Shown: positions 23,246 through 34,324 of the stretch, one piece after another | Position numbering within the stretch: the stretch's first letter is position 1 | Layout: every line of letters begins with the position of its first letter | Source: Epiperipatus broadwayi | Taxonomy: Eukaryota; Onychophora; Udeonychophora; Euonychophora; Peripatidae | Assembly: GCA_028023455.1 (NCBI GenBank) | Contig: JAQFVV010006238.1 | Location: 8,235,349-8,299,348, forward strand | DNA: 64,000 bases | Reading direction: 5' to 3' | Notes under the pieces: model-generated | What the model was told of the DNA's origin: nothing | The model's input: the letters and a program-made list of their open reading frames with translations, nothing else | The model's database searches: none | Made by a program: the position numbers and the translations under genes

Positions 23246-23915
23246 TTTTATTATAATATAACCATGTAATGTATTTTACTTTTTGATAATAGTCCCATTA
23301 AAAAACCCTTTCCATAGATATTGGTAAATAAGTCTTTAGCTTTTTTTATTAAAGTGTGAAGATTTCAAATTAGTTTGGTTTGATCAGAAAAACATTGGTA
23401 TAGTGACTGTAAAAAATAAAAAGATGATTTGACATCCTGATTGTAAATCACTGATGTAGCTAAGGAAGCTATTTCAAATCCTAAGTATCCTTTATCTGTC
23501 ATATTTTATTTCATAATACAGCAAAACTGTGATATATACTCTATCATTATACATTATTTCAATTATATGCTATCCAAAAAAAAAATGTAAATAAACAAAA
23601 AAAAAAGACATTAAAATTTGTAAACTTAATAAATTTTACAATATGGCAGCTGATTTTTTTCCATCCTGGAGTAATGTAATTAATGTGTTTATTTGTATCA
23701 TTTCATTGACTTACATTGAAAAATCAAAATAATTAGAGAGGCTGTAGTCTACTAATAATAAGACTGCTATTTTGTTTCCATTGGGATAAAAAACTATTGA
23801 AAAAAAACAATATCGTCCAGAATATAATGAATTGTGATAAAAATCTGCCATTTTGCTACTTTTATTAAAAAGAAATAATGATACTACATAATAAATTTAA
23901 AATTTTGAGACAAAA
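23246..23915. other. Gene-free AT-rich stretch
   Basis: Nothing recognised. Confidence 0.5.
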
Positions 23916-23919
23916 CTCT

Positions 23920-24120
23920 CCTCACTGATGAAAGCCACACTAGAAACTGGTCTAGGGATATTGAATGAGTGGGCACTAAATAGGAATTTTATGCATGAAT
24001 CTTCTTGCAGACATTGATAATTCTGGTTTGCATTGGGTTGTATTACTTTTTGTCCCTGTTTTAATAGTTTGTGTAAGCATAAATAATGAACATCCTGTAA
24101 TGTTTAGTGGTTTCATACAA
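23920..24120 (+). mobile_element. Hammerhead-bearing unit (family H), starting at the ribozyme
   Basis: CCTCA, CTGATGA (23925-23931), GAAAC (23943-23947), TGGTC cleavage triplet GUC (H17 at 23952) and TAGGG follow in HHR order. Stem II is shortened (AG/CT). The body matches other family-H copies, and after the unit end TCCCTGTTTTAATA the sequence continues for about 55 bp with the start of a second unit (GTTTGTGTAAGCATAA...TGTTTAGTGG). Confidence 0.75.
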
Positions 24121-25014
24121 TAAATTTATTAATTTTATTTTTAAAAGAATGCAAATCAGTGAACATATTATCACAGTAAATATATAGGTAAAAGTACTCT
24201 TAATTTATCATTGATAACATTATCTTTTTTTTTTAGATTTATTTATACTATAATATTAAAATGTATATGTATGTTATACATATGATCAGGTTGAAAAGTA
24301 CTGTACTCATGCATTTCAAAAACAATTTATATTCTAACTCATGCAATAGAAACTTATGAACAATATGAGTTATTATATGTAAAAGTATGATGCATGAAAA
24401 GGGGGAAGGGGTGAACAAAATATACTTGATTAAAGAAATTCCATTGTACTCTTAAATAATATAAAAAAGCAGTTTAGTGGATGTTATTATTTTAATGTTT
24501 ATTGATACATGCATATATATTTGGGTCTTTTTGTGAATGTATGGGTATGTGTAAGAAGCCAGGGCATTGGTACAGTGTTCAACTCCAGAGTATAAAGTTG
24601 TAAAACCGTTTTCACTTCTGAAGCTTCCAGTGCTCAGACCTTTTATGAATTACTGAGAAACTCCATTTTGAATATTTTATTTATTTTAATGGAAAATAAG
24701 TTATTACTTGGCCAGCTGATGATTGGTGAAGGTCTTATGTTTCTTTTTTCCATTCTTTTAGCCATTGGCTTGGAATAATTAACTATCTATCACTTTATAA
24801 ATATCTGGATGGTTTTCTAGGTTGACTAAGATTTTATGAAACAGAACTGAAGCTTTATTAGAAATTCTAAAATAATGAAAAAATGTTTATAAGTTTCACT
24901 CAGATTCAAACTTGGTTTGGACATAATATGTGAATAATTTTTTTTTATAAATTATGGTTATATATGTAAATAAATAAAGTATATAATATATACCATAGTT
25001 AATGTGTAATAAAA
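24121..25014. other. Gene-free AT-rich stretch
   Basis: Nothing recognised with confidence. Confidence 0.5.
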
Positions 25015-25470
25015 TCAAATCTACAAGAGTATGTAGATAATTATCAAATATTATGGTAATAAATTTAAAACAATATTTATTAATGTGCTCAGCCAAGCTT
25101 TCAATATGGACTCTTTATCAAAGGATTGCTAAAGCAAATATTAGTAAATATATGACCATATCCTTATGCATAATAAATTTAAAACAATATTTATTACTTT
25201 GCTAAGTCAGATTTTCAAAATGGTGTATCTTTGTCAAAGCATGACTAAAGTGAATATTAGCAAATGTACTATATTAACATATCCTCCTGTGTATATACAT
25301 TTATATACATGAAGATACACTAATATATTTGCTAATCTTCACTTCAGTCATGCTTTGACAAAGACACACTGTACCAAAAGCTTGGCTTAGCAAAGTAATA
25401 AATATTATTTTAAATTTATTGCCATAATATTTGATAATTATCTACATACTTTTGTAGAATTTATTTAATT
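25015..25470. repeat. Complex repeat: two direct and one inverted copy of a 100-bp PLE-end-like unit
   Basis: The unit (ATAAATTTAAAACAATATTT, then GCTAAGYCA, then TTTGTCAAAGCATGACT) occurs on plus at about 25,040 and 25,170 and on minus at about 25,330-25,440. The outer arms (TATGTAGATAATTATCAAAT) are inverted as well. Read in the other sense, each unit holds TTGANAA followed by GAAA or AAAA and AGCTTGG, echoing the hammerhead-like PLE ends elsewhere here. Probably PLE terminal sequence; weak. Confidence 0.5.
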
Positions 25471-26459
25471 ATATGCATATATTGCAAAATCGGTTGATCA
25501 AACTTCGCACAAGCACGTAAATATTTTACTAGCTAATAATAATTGCCTTAGACACTAGATTTTTTTTTCATAACTGGAAATCCATTGAGTGATCCAGGAA
25601 ATATAAAATCAATGTAATTCTACTCATCAATGTAGTTATGCATAATATTCAAAATACAAATTTATAATTTTACTCAAAAATGCATATTATATATACAGCT
25701 TGTCTAAAAAGTATTTGCTAACAAGTTAGATATAATACATATATCTTGGTATATGTTTGATAATTGCAAAGCTACATTGTTTCCAACTTTGAACTCAGTT
25801 CAACACCAAAATCCAGTTTAAAGAAATGGAGATTAAAATATGTTATCATCTGGTAGTCATTGATTTTATTAGCACTAGAGAAGTGAATTGCACTTACATT
25901 TATATTTCTGATATTTGTTCATCTCTCATTTCAACTCTGTTATATCATAACTATCAACTAGTATAGGAGCTCCTACCATATACGTGTATGTGCGTCTCTA
26001 AAACCATAATTATTAGCACACACATTTGCAATGAATATATTCCAGAATTTAAATTTAGACTAGTTATAGCCAGTTCATAACCAAGTGATATTACCACCAT
26101 TTTCAGATTTTATAGGGTAATAAGCAATTTTTATTTAAAGATCAAAAAGGGAATTTTTTTCAAATCCTCATCAGTCAGCATTTGTCTAGCTAGGTAATTA
26201 ATGCCCCCCCCCTCTTTTCAATGACTTACTATTGATGCCTTTATTCTTTTCAACTATCTAGCCATATATATTTGGATAAAAACTATTAAGACAAATATTT
26301 AGCTTAGAGAGATGCAATGTGTTGTTTAATGTATCAAACAGGAAATAAAGAGTCCATTGATTCGACACAACACTGTCACTTCCAGTGATTGAACTTATAA
26401 CTCTCTGAACCAAGGGTTATATCACTAATTTAAAGTTACATAGATCTTATACAAATTAT
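25471..26459. other. Gene-free AT-rich stretch
   Basis: Nothing recognised. Confidence 0.5.
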
Positions 26460-26715
26460 ATATAATGAACGGGGATTTAAACTTAGACTTTCAAGCTCCC
26501 TACAGTCTTACACTTTATCCCATATAACGCATACCCACGATGTGAAAAAGTTAAATGAGTGCTATCTTTTTCACATGTATATTATGTGGTCACATGTATG
26601 TGGTCGTGTGTATCGGTTATATTGGATAGAGTGGATAACTGTAGGGAGCTTGAAGGTCTGGGTTCAAACCCCCTTTAATTACATCTAGGTTAAGTATATA
26701 CACTATACTTGTATT
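26460..26715. mobile_element. Foldback copy 2 of family T (short, ribozyme deleted)
   Basis: Inverted arms centred near 26,565. The right arm has TCGGTTATATTGGATAGAG (D-arm/A-box-like) and GGGTTCAAACCC at 26,660 (B box), the best tRNA-like match of the family; the left arm carries the reverse complement. The central hammerhead segment is largely gone. Confidence 0.7.
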
Positions 26716-27384
26716 TCAATATTACAAATTATATATGTATGCATACATTTAATTTATATTTGCCCAATTCTTTTCAAAATACTTCTTTTATACTTTTAAT
26801 AAAAATGTAATTGATAAGTTTGAATTTTTTATATTAGCATACCATTTATTCCATTATTACAATTTTTTGAATATCAGAAATATTGTTTTCTAATATTAAC
26901 TTCATCTATGTTCGTCTTTATTATTTTATTTACTTTTTATAGCTTTCTTCAGGAAACAAAACAGATGTAGTTCTTTGTGATTTGACAAGTATTATATTTT
27001 TAAATTCACTTAATATTTAATTAAACTTAATTATTACGTTAAGAAGTCATAAAGCAGAATACTTAACATGTTATTAAATCCAGCTTCGGTAAATGACGAC
27101 CAGAATAATGTAAAACTTGAGGAATTAAAATTACGTTTTAATTCAATTCCTTTTAAAAGTAAAATAGAAAAGCTTTGATTTGAGCCATTTTATATATTTT
27201 ATAGATTTTTTACGAGAACAATTAAGAAAGAAAAAATCAATAATGCATTATCTAAAAACTTTGCTGATTGGTTTACAATTATGATAAGTCAATTTATGCT
27301 AATTTACTTAAAACAAAGATAAAAAGAGAAAAGTGGGGGGAAAAACCTCTAGGTATGTAATAAGATTATTAATAATTCAGTAGA
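26716..27384. other. Gene-free AT-rich stretch
   Basis: Nothing recognised. Confidence 0.5.
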
Positions 27385-28005
27385 ATATATATATAATGGC
27401 TATATAAGAGATTTGAACACATATTTTTCAATCTCCTTTTAGCTGTCTGCTCTATCTCATGCAACCGACACACATGTATAAAAGATAAATGATCTACAAT
27501 AAACGTATTTCATGTTGATTCAGATCATCATCTCCCACACATATACATAATCAGTGCTCGGTTTACATTAAGATAGCAAATTTTCAAACTTTAATGGAAA
27601 AGCTTAAATCTATTCAACCCTCCAATTCTTCAGCCATACATACCATTGAAAATCTAATGATGAAATGCTCAAATAACATTGGAATCAATAGAGGATTTGG
27701 GGATTTCATCATCAGATTTTCAATGATAAGGATGACTGAAGAGTTGGAGGGTTGAATAGATTGAAGTTTGAAATTTTGATATTCTATGATAAACCGAGAA
27801 TTAATTATATATGGGTGTGGAAGATGATGATCTGAACCAAATGATGAGTGTTGATTCAGCACGAAATATATATATTGGAGATCATTTATTTTTTACACAT
27901 GTGTGTAGGTTGTATAAAATAAAACAGAGAGCTGAAGGGAGCTTGAAAGACTGTGTTCAAATCCCTTATATAATTATTTAACTACAGGTATATAAATTAT
28001 ACTTG
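27385..28005. mobile_element. Foldback copy 3 of family T (about 610 bp)
   Basis: Long inverted repeat centred near 27,690; outer ends carry the B-box-like GTGTTCAAATCCC (plus, right) and its inverse (left). The inner arms contain AACCCTCCAATTCTTCAGCC and its complement. The right arm keeps a nearly complete hammerhead (next entry); in the left arm the CTGATGA-to-stem-II part is deleted. The minus-strand open frame at 27,614-27,862 is a shadow. Confidence 0.75.
27829..27883 (+). ncRNA. Type I hammerhead ribozyme fold, family T copy c
   Basis: Stem I: GATC (27829-27832) with GATC (27880-27883) and CCAA (27837-27840) with TTGG (27875-27878). Core ATGATGA (27841-27847), one base off CTGATGA (C3 to A). 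Stem II GTGTTG-ATT-CAGCAC, six pairs. GAAA 27863-27866. Stem III ATA/TAT (27866-27868 with 27871-27873). Cleavage position A27874. Compared with copy a, the first stem II pair changes G-U to G-C and the fourth C-G to U-G, so pairing is kept. The C3 change would probably inactivate this copy. Confidence 0.7.
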
Positions 28006-28369
28006 TATAATCAAATATTAAAAATAATGGTTGTAAATAAAAGCATGGAATTATAATTACAGATCCAATTCAGGATCTCACAGCTCCTCCAAAGTTTAAT
28101 CCAGCTTCTTTAATCATCATTTCCCAAAACTTCCAATTGTTCATCTCACAAATCTCGTAATTGAATTTAAGAGTTCACCTGTTTATCTATTATAATATTT
28201 TAAATAAACATGTCAACCCAATTTCAAACCCAACTATTAACTCTTTTAATGATATAAATAGCAATTGTATGTTAATTTACTAATATATTTGCTCTCTAAT
28301 TTTCCTTGCTATTCCTATTATGTATTTTTCTATACTATCAGCTAAAATATCTGTAATTTACTTCTATTA

Positions 28370-28610
28370 AACATTCAAGTCTGAGATCCATATGTAAGCG
28401 CTAATAAAGCACATTCAGTAAAAATATTTCTTTTCAAAGACATAAACATATTTTTTAATGTTATACTTCTATCAAAAATGCTTTCTCCAGGTTTAATTAT
28501 ATGATTATGTGCTATGTTTTCATTTGTATTAGTGGTCTGATCAAACTATTTGGAGTTGTTAACTTTTCCTAACTCATTACTATCCATTTTTACTTTTTCT
28601 TTCAAAAATA
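28370..28610 (-). pseudogene. RTE LINE remnant (RT C-terminal region)
   Basis: Minus-strand match to about 16,060-16,300 of RTE copy B (CATTCAAGTCTGAGATCCAT, AAGACATAAACATATTTT, GTCTGATCAA). Heavily decayed. Confidence 0.6.
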
Positions 28611-29364
28611 GGAAGCTAAATACTGAAATAAAAAAATGAAACTGATATATGGGTAATATAAAGTATGACTTTACAAAAATATGGATTTAATTAATCCTTT
28701 GTTGACAAGTTCTGTGTTATCTTGGAAAGGTGTTTAATGGTCAAATTGCTAATGTAATTTTACTCAAATGTCTACCAGTTCCCATTTTGTAATTGTAAAT
28801 TATCCAGTTTTTATAAAATGATAATGACTTCATAATTCATTTTTATTTCCAATTCTTATATGCTAGAAATTATCAACAAAAGTGCAAAATTTGTAGTGAA
28901 AAGACCAAATTGTGAATCTCTATTTGCATAAAATTATGATGCTTGTTCACAATATATTTTTAATGCATAAGGAATTCTAAAGGTAAGTTTTTGTTGCATG
29001 GTTGTCGGCATTCATTTGAACAATGTTTTTGTTTTTTTTTTACTAAGTGTTAAATATATATTTTTATTATTGCTGCATGAAGGCTGCAATGTTTTTTGTT
29101 TAACATAATGGTTGAAATGGTAGTGTTATCGTTTATTTAAAAAAAAAAAATCATTTTATGATATAATTAAGGTTCCAAATTTAATTTTTATATTGTGAGC
29201 ATTATTTAAAATAAGTATTATAATATACATATATAAATATATAATCATAGATTTTTAAAAAATGGAGAAACAAAACTATTTTCATTTATACTTGGGATAT
29301 ATTGATTGCTTTCTTTTAATAAACAAATTTGATAGTTTATTGTAAGCATTATTTACAAAAAATA

Positions 29365-29394
<30 letters not shown>
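28611..29394. other. Gene-free AT-rich stretch
   Basis: Nothing recognised; (AT)n begins near 29,366. Confidence 0.5.
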
Positions 29395-29404
<10 letters not shown>

Positions 29405-29473
29405 ATTGATTTGTATATTACATATATATATATATATATATATATATGTAATATACAAATCAATATATATATA
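29395..29473. repeat. AT-rich perfect palindrome at the PLE end
   Basis: ATTGATTTGTATATTACATA, (AT)n, and the exact reverse complement. The half facing the PLE is its own 3' terminal sequence, also found at 33,515-33,533, so the end of the element appears duplicated in inverted orientation. Confidence 0.85.
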
Positions 29474-29502
29474 TCAAAATACAGTACAATTTATATAAAT
29501 TA

Positions 29503-29565
29503 TATTCTTTTAGAAGTACTTTCGACTATACACTTTGTAGTCTTTATCAACTATATAACGTTGAA
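29503..29565 (-). ncRNA. Hammerhead-like fold in the PLE 3' region, left copy (U3/A8 core)
   Basis: Read on minus: TTATA and TAG (stem I), TTGATAA (29544-29550), one A, stem II GACTA (538-542) with TAGTC (524-528), GAAA (29520-29523), a 6-nt palindrome AGTACT (stem III, two pairs and a UA loop, or a dimer), cleavage position T, then CTA (stem I) and, after an internal loop, TATAA. All three stems are present. Core base 3 is U and base 8 is A instead of C and G, a change that keeps them complementary. Confidence 0.55.
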
Positions 29566-29607
29566 TAATCAAAACGAGACAACCCTTAACAATACCCATA
29601 GTTCAAT

Positions 29608-31756
29608 TCAGATTTCCCACAATTCTGTTATCTTAACATTTGATGACTGGTGATTCATTAACATTTGACGATTTCTTGAAATCAACATAGCCTCTTTTAT
29701 TTTACGTTTATTATGACAACGTTCAATTTGAATAATTTTCATATTTTTATAATCAAATTTAAATCCATATTGACAAGATTTATTATGATCAAATATAACA
29801 GATGATGAAGGTTTATTTACATCTGTTCCATATTGATTCTCTTTTTGAATTCTATTATATAAAAGCATATGTTCTTTTATTCTCTTCTCAAATGTACACT
29901 TAGATTCACCAATGTATTGTACACCGCATCCACATATCAATCTATATATAATAGAATTTTGATTAAACTTTGAATTTTGAATTTTAGAATTATTAAGCAA
30001 TCTATTTATGTTATTTGTAGAGAAAAAAGCAATATGACACAAACCATTATAAATTTTCCTAATAAACTTGACCTGCTCATCTGATATAAATGGCATTGAA
30101 ATCCATTTCATTTTGATATTTTTATTTTTAATTTTATTATAGTGTTGATTTCTTTTAAATCCTTTAATAATATTAGCAATTGCATTTTTATAATAACCAA
30201 TTTTCAACAAGTCATTAACAAATAAATGTACATTTTTAATTTTATCACTAGAATATTTGCATAATTTTTCATTTCGAAATAAGAATGATTTCAATCCAGA
30301 CAGCTTATGACACATAGGTACATGTGATTCATATGGAATAAAACCTCTAGTTTCAATTGGTTTAATTAACATAAGATAATCCAAACTGTAATCATTAAGA
30401 GTAACTTGAATATCCAAGAATTTTATGGAATTGTATTTCTCTTTAGTTATAACCCATTTTATATCCTTAATCTCATTTAATTCATTAAATAAATTGACTA
30501 TTAATTCTTGTTTTCCACAAATAAAAACATCATCCACATATCTATGATATACTTTAATTTCTTGATATTTCAATTGTTTTAAAATTTTACTTTCATATGT
30601 TGATATAACAAAATTACAAATTTGAGCAACAGCAGGAAGACCCATTGGCCAACCAAAATTCATTTTATAATATTCATTATTAAAATTAACATAAATATTT
30701 TTATCAATAAACTGCAATACTTTTATAATAAAATTTATAATATCAGACTTTACATTTTTTGAAACAAGAGCATTATAAATAATATTAATTGACTCTATTC
30801 TATCTATTGATCCATACATTTCATTTATATCAAAAGTACAAATTGTGTCATGTAAATCTATATTTATATTCTTAATTTTATCTACAAAATCAAACGATGA
30901 TGAAATAGTATATTCTCCAAAACCTAAAATATCTTGAAGTAATAATTCAATATATCTACATGTTTGATAATAATATGCACCACCAAAATCAACCATCAAT
31001 CTCAATGGATAATTTTCTTTATGTAGCTTTATATTCGAAAATATCCTAGGGCAAATAGCAGATGATGGATATAAGTTATAATATGTATGACTATCAATAG
31101 CTTTATTCTTAGCTTTTTTTAAAATTTCATTTATAAATTTCATGCGAGATGTATCAATATTTATTATTTCACTATTTTGAAATTTAAGCTTTTTCATTTG
31201 ATCCATAACTTTTTCATTATATTTCGCTCTTGTAAACAAACACATACGAAGGCCCTTGTCCTCCTTTAAACACACTAAGTCATTATTTAATAGGAAACTT
31301 TTAAATTTATTAATTTGACTTAACCATTTATCATTCCTATTATATTTAAAGTTTTTATTTTTAACTTCTTTAACAATGTTATTACAAATATTCGCATCAC
31401 ACTTAATCACACTAAATGAATGTTCTATTGCAGAATTCAATTCAAGATTACAATCTTTCCATCCACCACCAACATATTTCGATCCGAAATTTAAAATATA
31501 TTTTTGACTGAAATCCAAATTTATACCAGACAAGTTCACATAATTTTGATCATTCATTTTATCCGGAAAATTTTTATGAAACAAATGTTCAATTTTCTTG
31601 TTAAATTTATCAACATTTTTTAAATAAAATTTATCAAAAAATTTTTGACAAAAACACTTATAGTTAAACCAATCATCACAATTTTTCATCAAAATAAAAT
31701 GATTTAAAGCCGCTAAATATTTCCGTTGACGAAATAGCAAACATAATATAATGAAA
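29608..31756 (-). CDS. Penelope-like element protein: reverse transcriptase plus GIY-YIG nuclease (left copy)
   Basis: Longest frame in the window (731 codons, starting formally at 31,803). The protein would copy PLE RNA at a nicked genomic site. Numbering from 31,803: SNIKLHKENYPLRLMVDFGG (fingers), FDINEMY (about 324-330, motif A, first catalytic Asp), GWPMGLPAVAQICNF (motif B), YHRYVDDVF (motif C, YVDD at about 422-425), FLDIQVTL, then KWISMPF, a linker, IIYRLICGCG and QYIGES (GIY-YIG, about 618-632), KRIKEHM and SVIFDHN. The first 16 or so codons lie across the inversion junction and read the antisense of the right copy, so their hydrophobic run is an artefact; the true N-terminus is probably truncated. 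No internal stop or frameshift. A nearly identical, 5'-shorter copy faces it head to head. Domain order is diagnostic of PLEs; autonomy is unproven. Confidence 0.9.
31225..31754. other. Spacer of the PLE inverted pair (5' part of the left copy only)
   Basis: This segment encodes residues before the MDQMKK block of the left copy and has no counterpart in the right copy. It forms the 530-bp loop of a hairpin with arms of about 1.78 kb. Confidence 0.8.
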
Positions 31757-33372
31757 AATATAATGAAAAAGTTATGGATCAAATGAAAAAGCTTAAATTT
31801 CAAAATAGTGAAATAATAAATATTGATACATCTCGCATGAAATTTATAAATGAAATTTTAAAAAAAGCTAAGAATAAAGCTATTGATAGTCATACATATT
31901 ATAACTTATATCCATCATCTGCTATTTGCCCTAGGATATTTTCGAATATAAAGCTACATAAAGAAAATTATCCATTGAGATTGATGGTTGATTTTGGTGG
32001 TGCATATTATTATCAAACATGTAGATATATTGAATTATTACTTCAAGACATTTTAGGTTTTGGAGAATATACTATTTCATCATCGTTTGATTTTGTAGAT
32101 AAAATTAAGAATATAAATATAGATTTACATGACACAATTTGTACTTTTGATATAAATGAAATGTATGGATCAATAGATAGAATAGAGTCAATTAATATTA
32201 TTTATAATGCTCTTGTTTCAAAAAATGTAAAGTCTGATATTATAAATTTTATTATAAAAGTATTGCAGTTTATTGATAAAAATATTTATGTTAATTTTAA
32301 TAATGAATATTATAAAATGAATTTTGGTTGGCCAATGGGTCTTCCTGCTGTTGCTCAAATTTGTAATTTTGTTATATCAACATATGAAAGTAAAATTTTA
32401 AAACAATTGAAATATCAAGCAATTAAAGTATATCATAGATATGTGGATGATGTTTTTATTTGTGGAAAACAAGAATTAATAGTCAATTTATTTAATGAAT
32501 TAAATGAGATTAAGGATATAAAATGGGTTATAACTAAAGAGAAATACAATTCCATAAAATTCTTGGATATTCAAGTTACTCTTAATGATTACAGTTTGGA
32601 TTATCTTATGTTATTTAAACCAATTGAAACTAGAGGTTTTATTCCATATGAATCACATGTACCTATGTGTCATAAGCTGTCTGGATTGAAATCATTCTTA
32701 TTTCGAAATGAAAAATTATGCAAATATTCATGTGATAAAATTAAAAATGTACATTTATTTGTTAATGACTTGTTGAAAATTGGTTATTATAAAAATGCAA
32801 TTGCTAATATTATTAAAGGATTTAAAAGAAATCAACACTATAATAAAATTAAAAATAAAAATATCAAAATGAAATGGATTTCAATGCCATTTATATCAAA
32901 TGAGCAGGTCAAGTTTATTAGGAAAATTTATAATGGTTTGTGTCATATTGCTTTTTTCTCTACAAATAACATAAATAGATTGCTTAATAATTCTAAAATT
33001 CAAAATTCAAAGTTTAATCAAAATTCTATTATATATAGATTGATATGTGGATGTGGCGTACAATACATTGGTGAATCTAAGTGTACATTTGAGAAGAGAA
33101 TAAAAGAACATATGCTTTTATATAATAGAATTCAAAAAGAGAATTAATATGGAATAGATGTAAATAAACCTTCATCATCTGTTATATTTGATCATAATAA
33201 ATCTTGTCAATATGGATTTAAATTTGATTATAAAAATATGAAAATTATTCAAATTGAACGTTGTCATAATAAACGTAAAGTAAAAGAGGCTATGTTGATT
33301 TCAAGAAATCGTCAAATGTTAATGAATCGCCAGTCATCAAATGTTAAGATAACAGAACTGTGGGAAATCTGA
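31755..33372 (+). pseudogene. Penelope-like element protein, right copy (5'-truncated, one nonsense codon)
   Basis: Homology to the left copy starts at about 31,755; the frame is open from MDQM at 31,774 for 457 codons through RT motifs A (32,146), C (YVDD, 32,440) and GIY-YIG (YIG at about 33,064). It stops at a TAA where the left copy has CAA (after QKEN). The remaining about 75 codons to TGA at 33,370-33,372 are still in frame. Coding length from MDQM to the last stop is 1,599 bp in both copies. Amino-acid differences are few (e.g. KYQE to KYQA). It lacks the first 199 codons of the left copy. Formation as an inverted tandem insertion is typical of PLEs. Confidence 0.9.
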
Positions 33373-33411
33373 ATTGAACTATGGGTATTGTTAAGGGTTG
33401 TCTCGTTTTGA

Positions 33412-33486
33412 TTATTCAATGTTATATAGTTGATAAAGACTACAAAGTGTATAGTTGAAAGTACTTCTAAAAGAATATAATTTATA
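33412..33486 (+). ncRNA. Hammerhead-like fold in the PLE 3' region, right copy
   Basis: Same fold as 29,503-29,565: TTGATAA at 33430-33436, GACTA with TAGTT (the last pair is now G-U), GAAA at 33457-33460, AGTACT palindrome, CTA/TAG stem I. The only change from the left copy within stem II keeps pairing as a wobble. Confidence 0.5.
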
Positions 33487-33542
33487 TAAATTGTACTGTA
33501 TTTTGATATATATATTGATTTGTATATTACATATATTGTGAA

Positions 33543-33657
33543 ACGAATACAGATATCAAACTTTATTTTATATATATATATATATAAACAGAAAATAAAT
33601 ATATACGAATACAGATATCAAACTTTATTTTATATATATATATATATAAACAGAAAA
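33543..33657. repeat. Two-copy tandem repeat, 62-bp period
   Basis: ACGAATACAGATATCAAACT plus (AT)n and AAACAGAAAA occurs at 33,543 and 33,605, just outside the PLE right end. Confidence 0.85.
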
Positions 33658-33659
33658 GA

Positions 33660-34320
33660 AAACATAGATTGCAAACAATTGAAATACAAAATTATTTGAA
33701 TTTGATTACAGCAAGAAGAGAAACTACAAAGAAGTGACATAAAATTTGTACTATATGAACAAAATTCAAACTAATTTAATTTTTACAGCATACAGAAACC
33801 ACTAGAAAGATACCAGGGCAGACAGTTGTTCAGTTTATAAAATTCTATAAAATTAAGGCATATGAATTTCTAGTGGTATCCCATAATGCTCAGACCATTG
33901 AGAGTTAAATATTATTTTTAAAACATTTTAAACATACATCAAAGGAAGCAAAAAAAAAAAACTGCATTATTCTATATTTTTAAAATGAAAGCTTGATTTT
34001 TGCCTTAATGTCTAACTTTTGAGATTTTTTATTTTTATTTTTTGTCAAAAAATGAATTCAAACTGAAGACCATGTTCATGAAAAATTAAATATTGCAAAG
34101 TTAGCCTCAATTTATTTAAATATTTTGTTGAGGCAAGATTCAATGTATAGTCACTGAGTGTATCTAGGTGGGAGCCAATGGAAAATATGCAGAAGCATTT
34201 ATCAGATAATAAATCATCAAATAAAGTTATTTATTGTTTTATATATGCAACCTACAAATTAACGCAATGCACAAAAAAATATTAATTATCATTCATTGCA
34301 TTAGTAAAATTTAATTGTCA
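33660..34320. other. Gene-free AT-rich stretch
   Basis: Nothing recognised apart from a short inverted match (CTAGAAAGATACCA with TGGTATCCC near 33,803 and 33,873). Confidence 0.5.
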
Positions 34321-34324
34321 TATT

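Noticed and set aside
29411-29653. 80-residue plus frame
   Set aside because: Antisense of the PLE 3' region plus (AT)n.
31703-31803. Hydrophobic N-terminus (signal-peptide-like) of the PLE protein
   Set aside because: About the first 16 codons are the antisense of the right PLE copy across the inversion junction, so this is not the native N-terminus.
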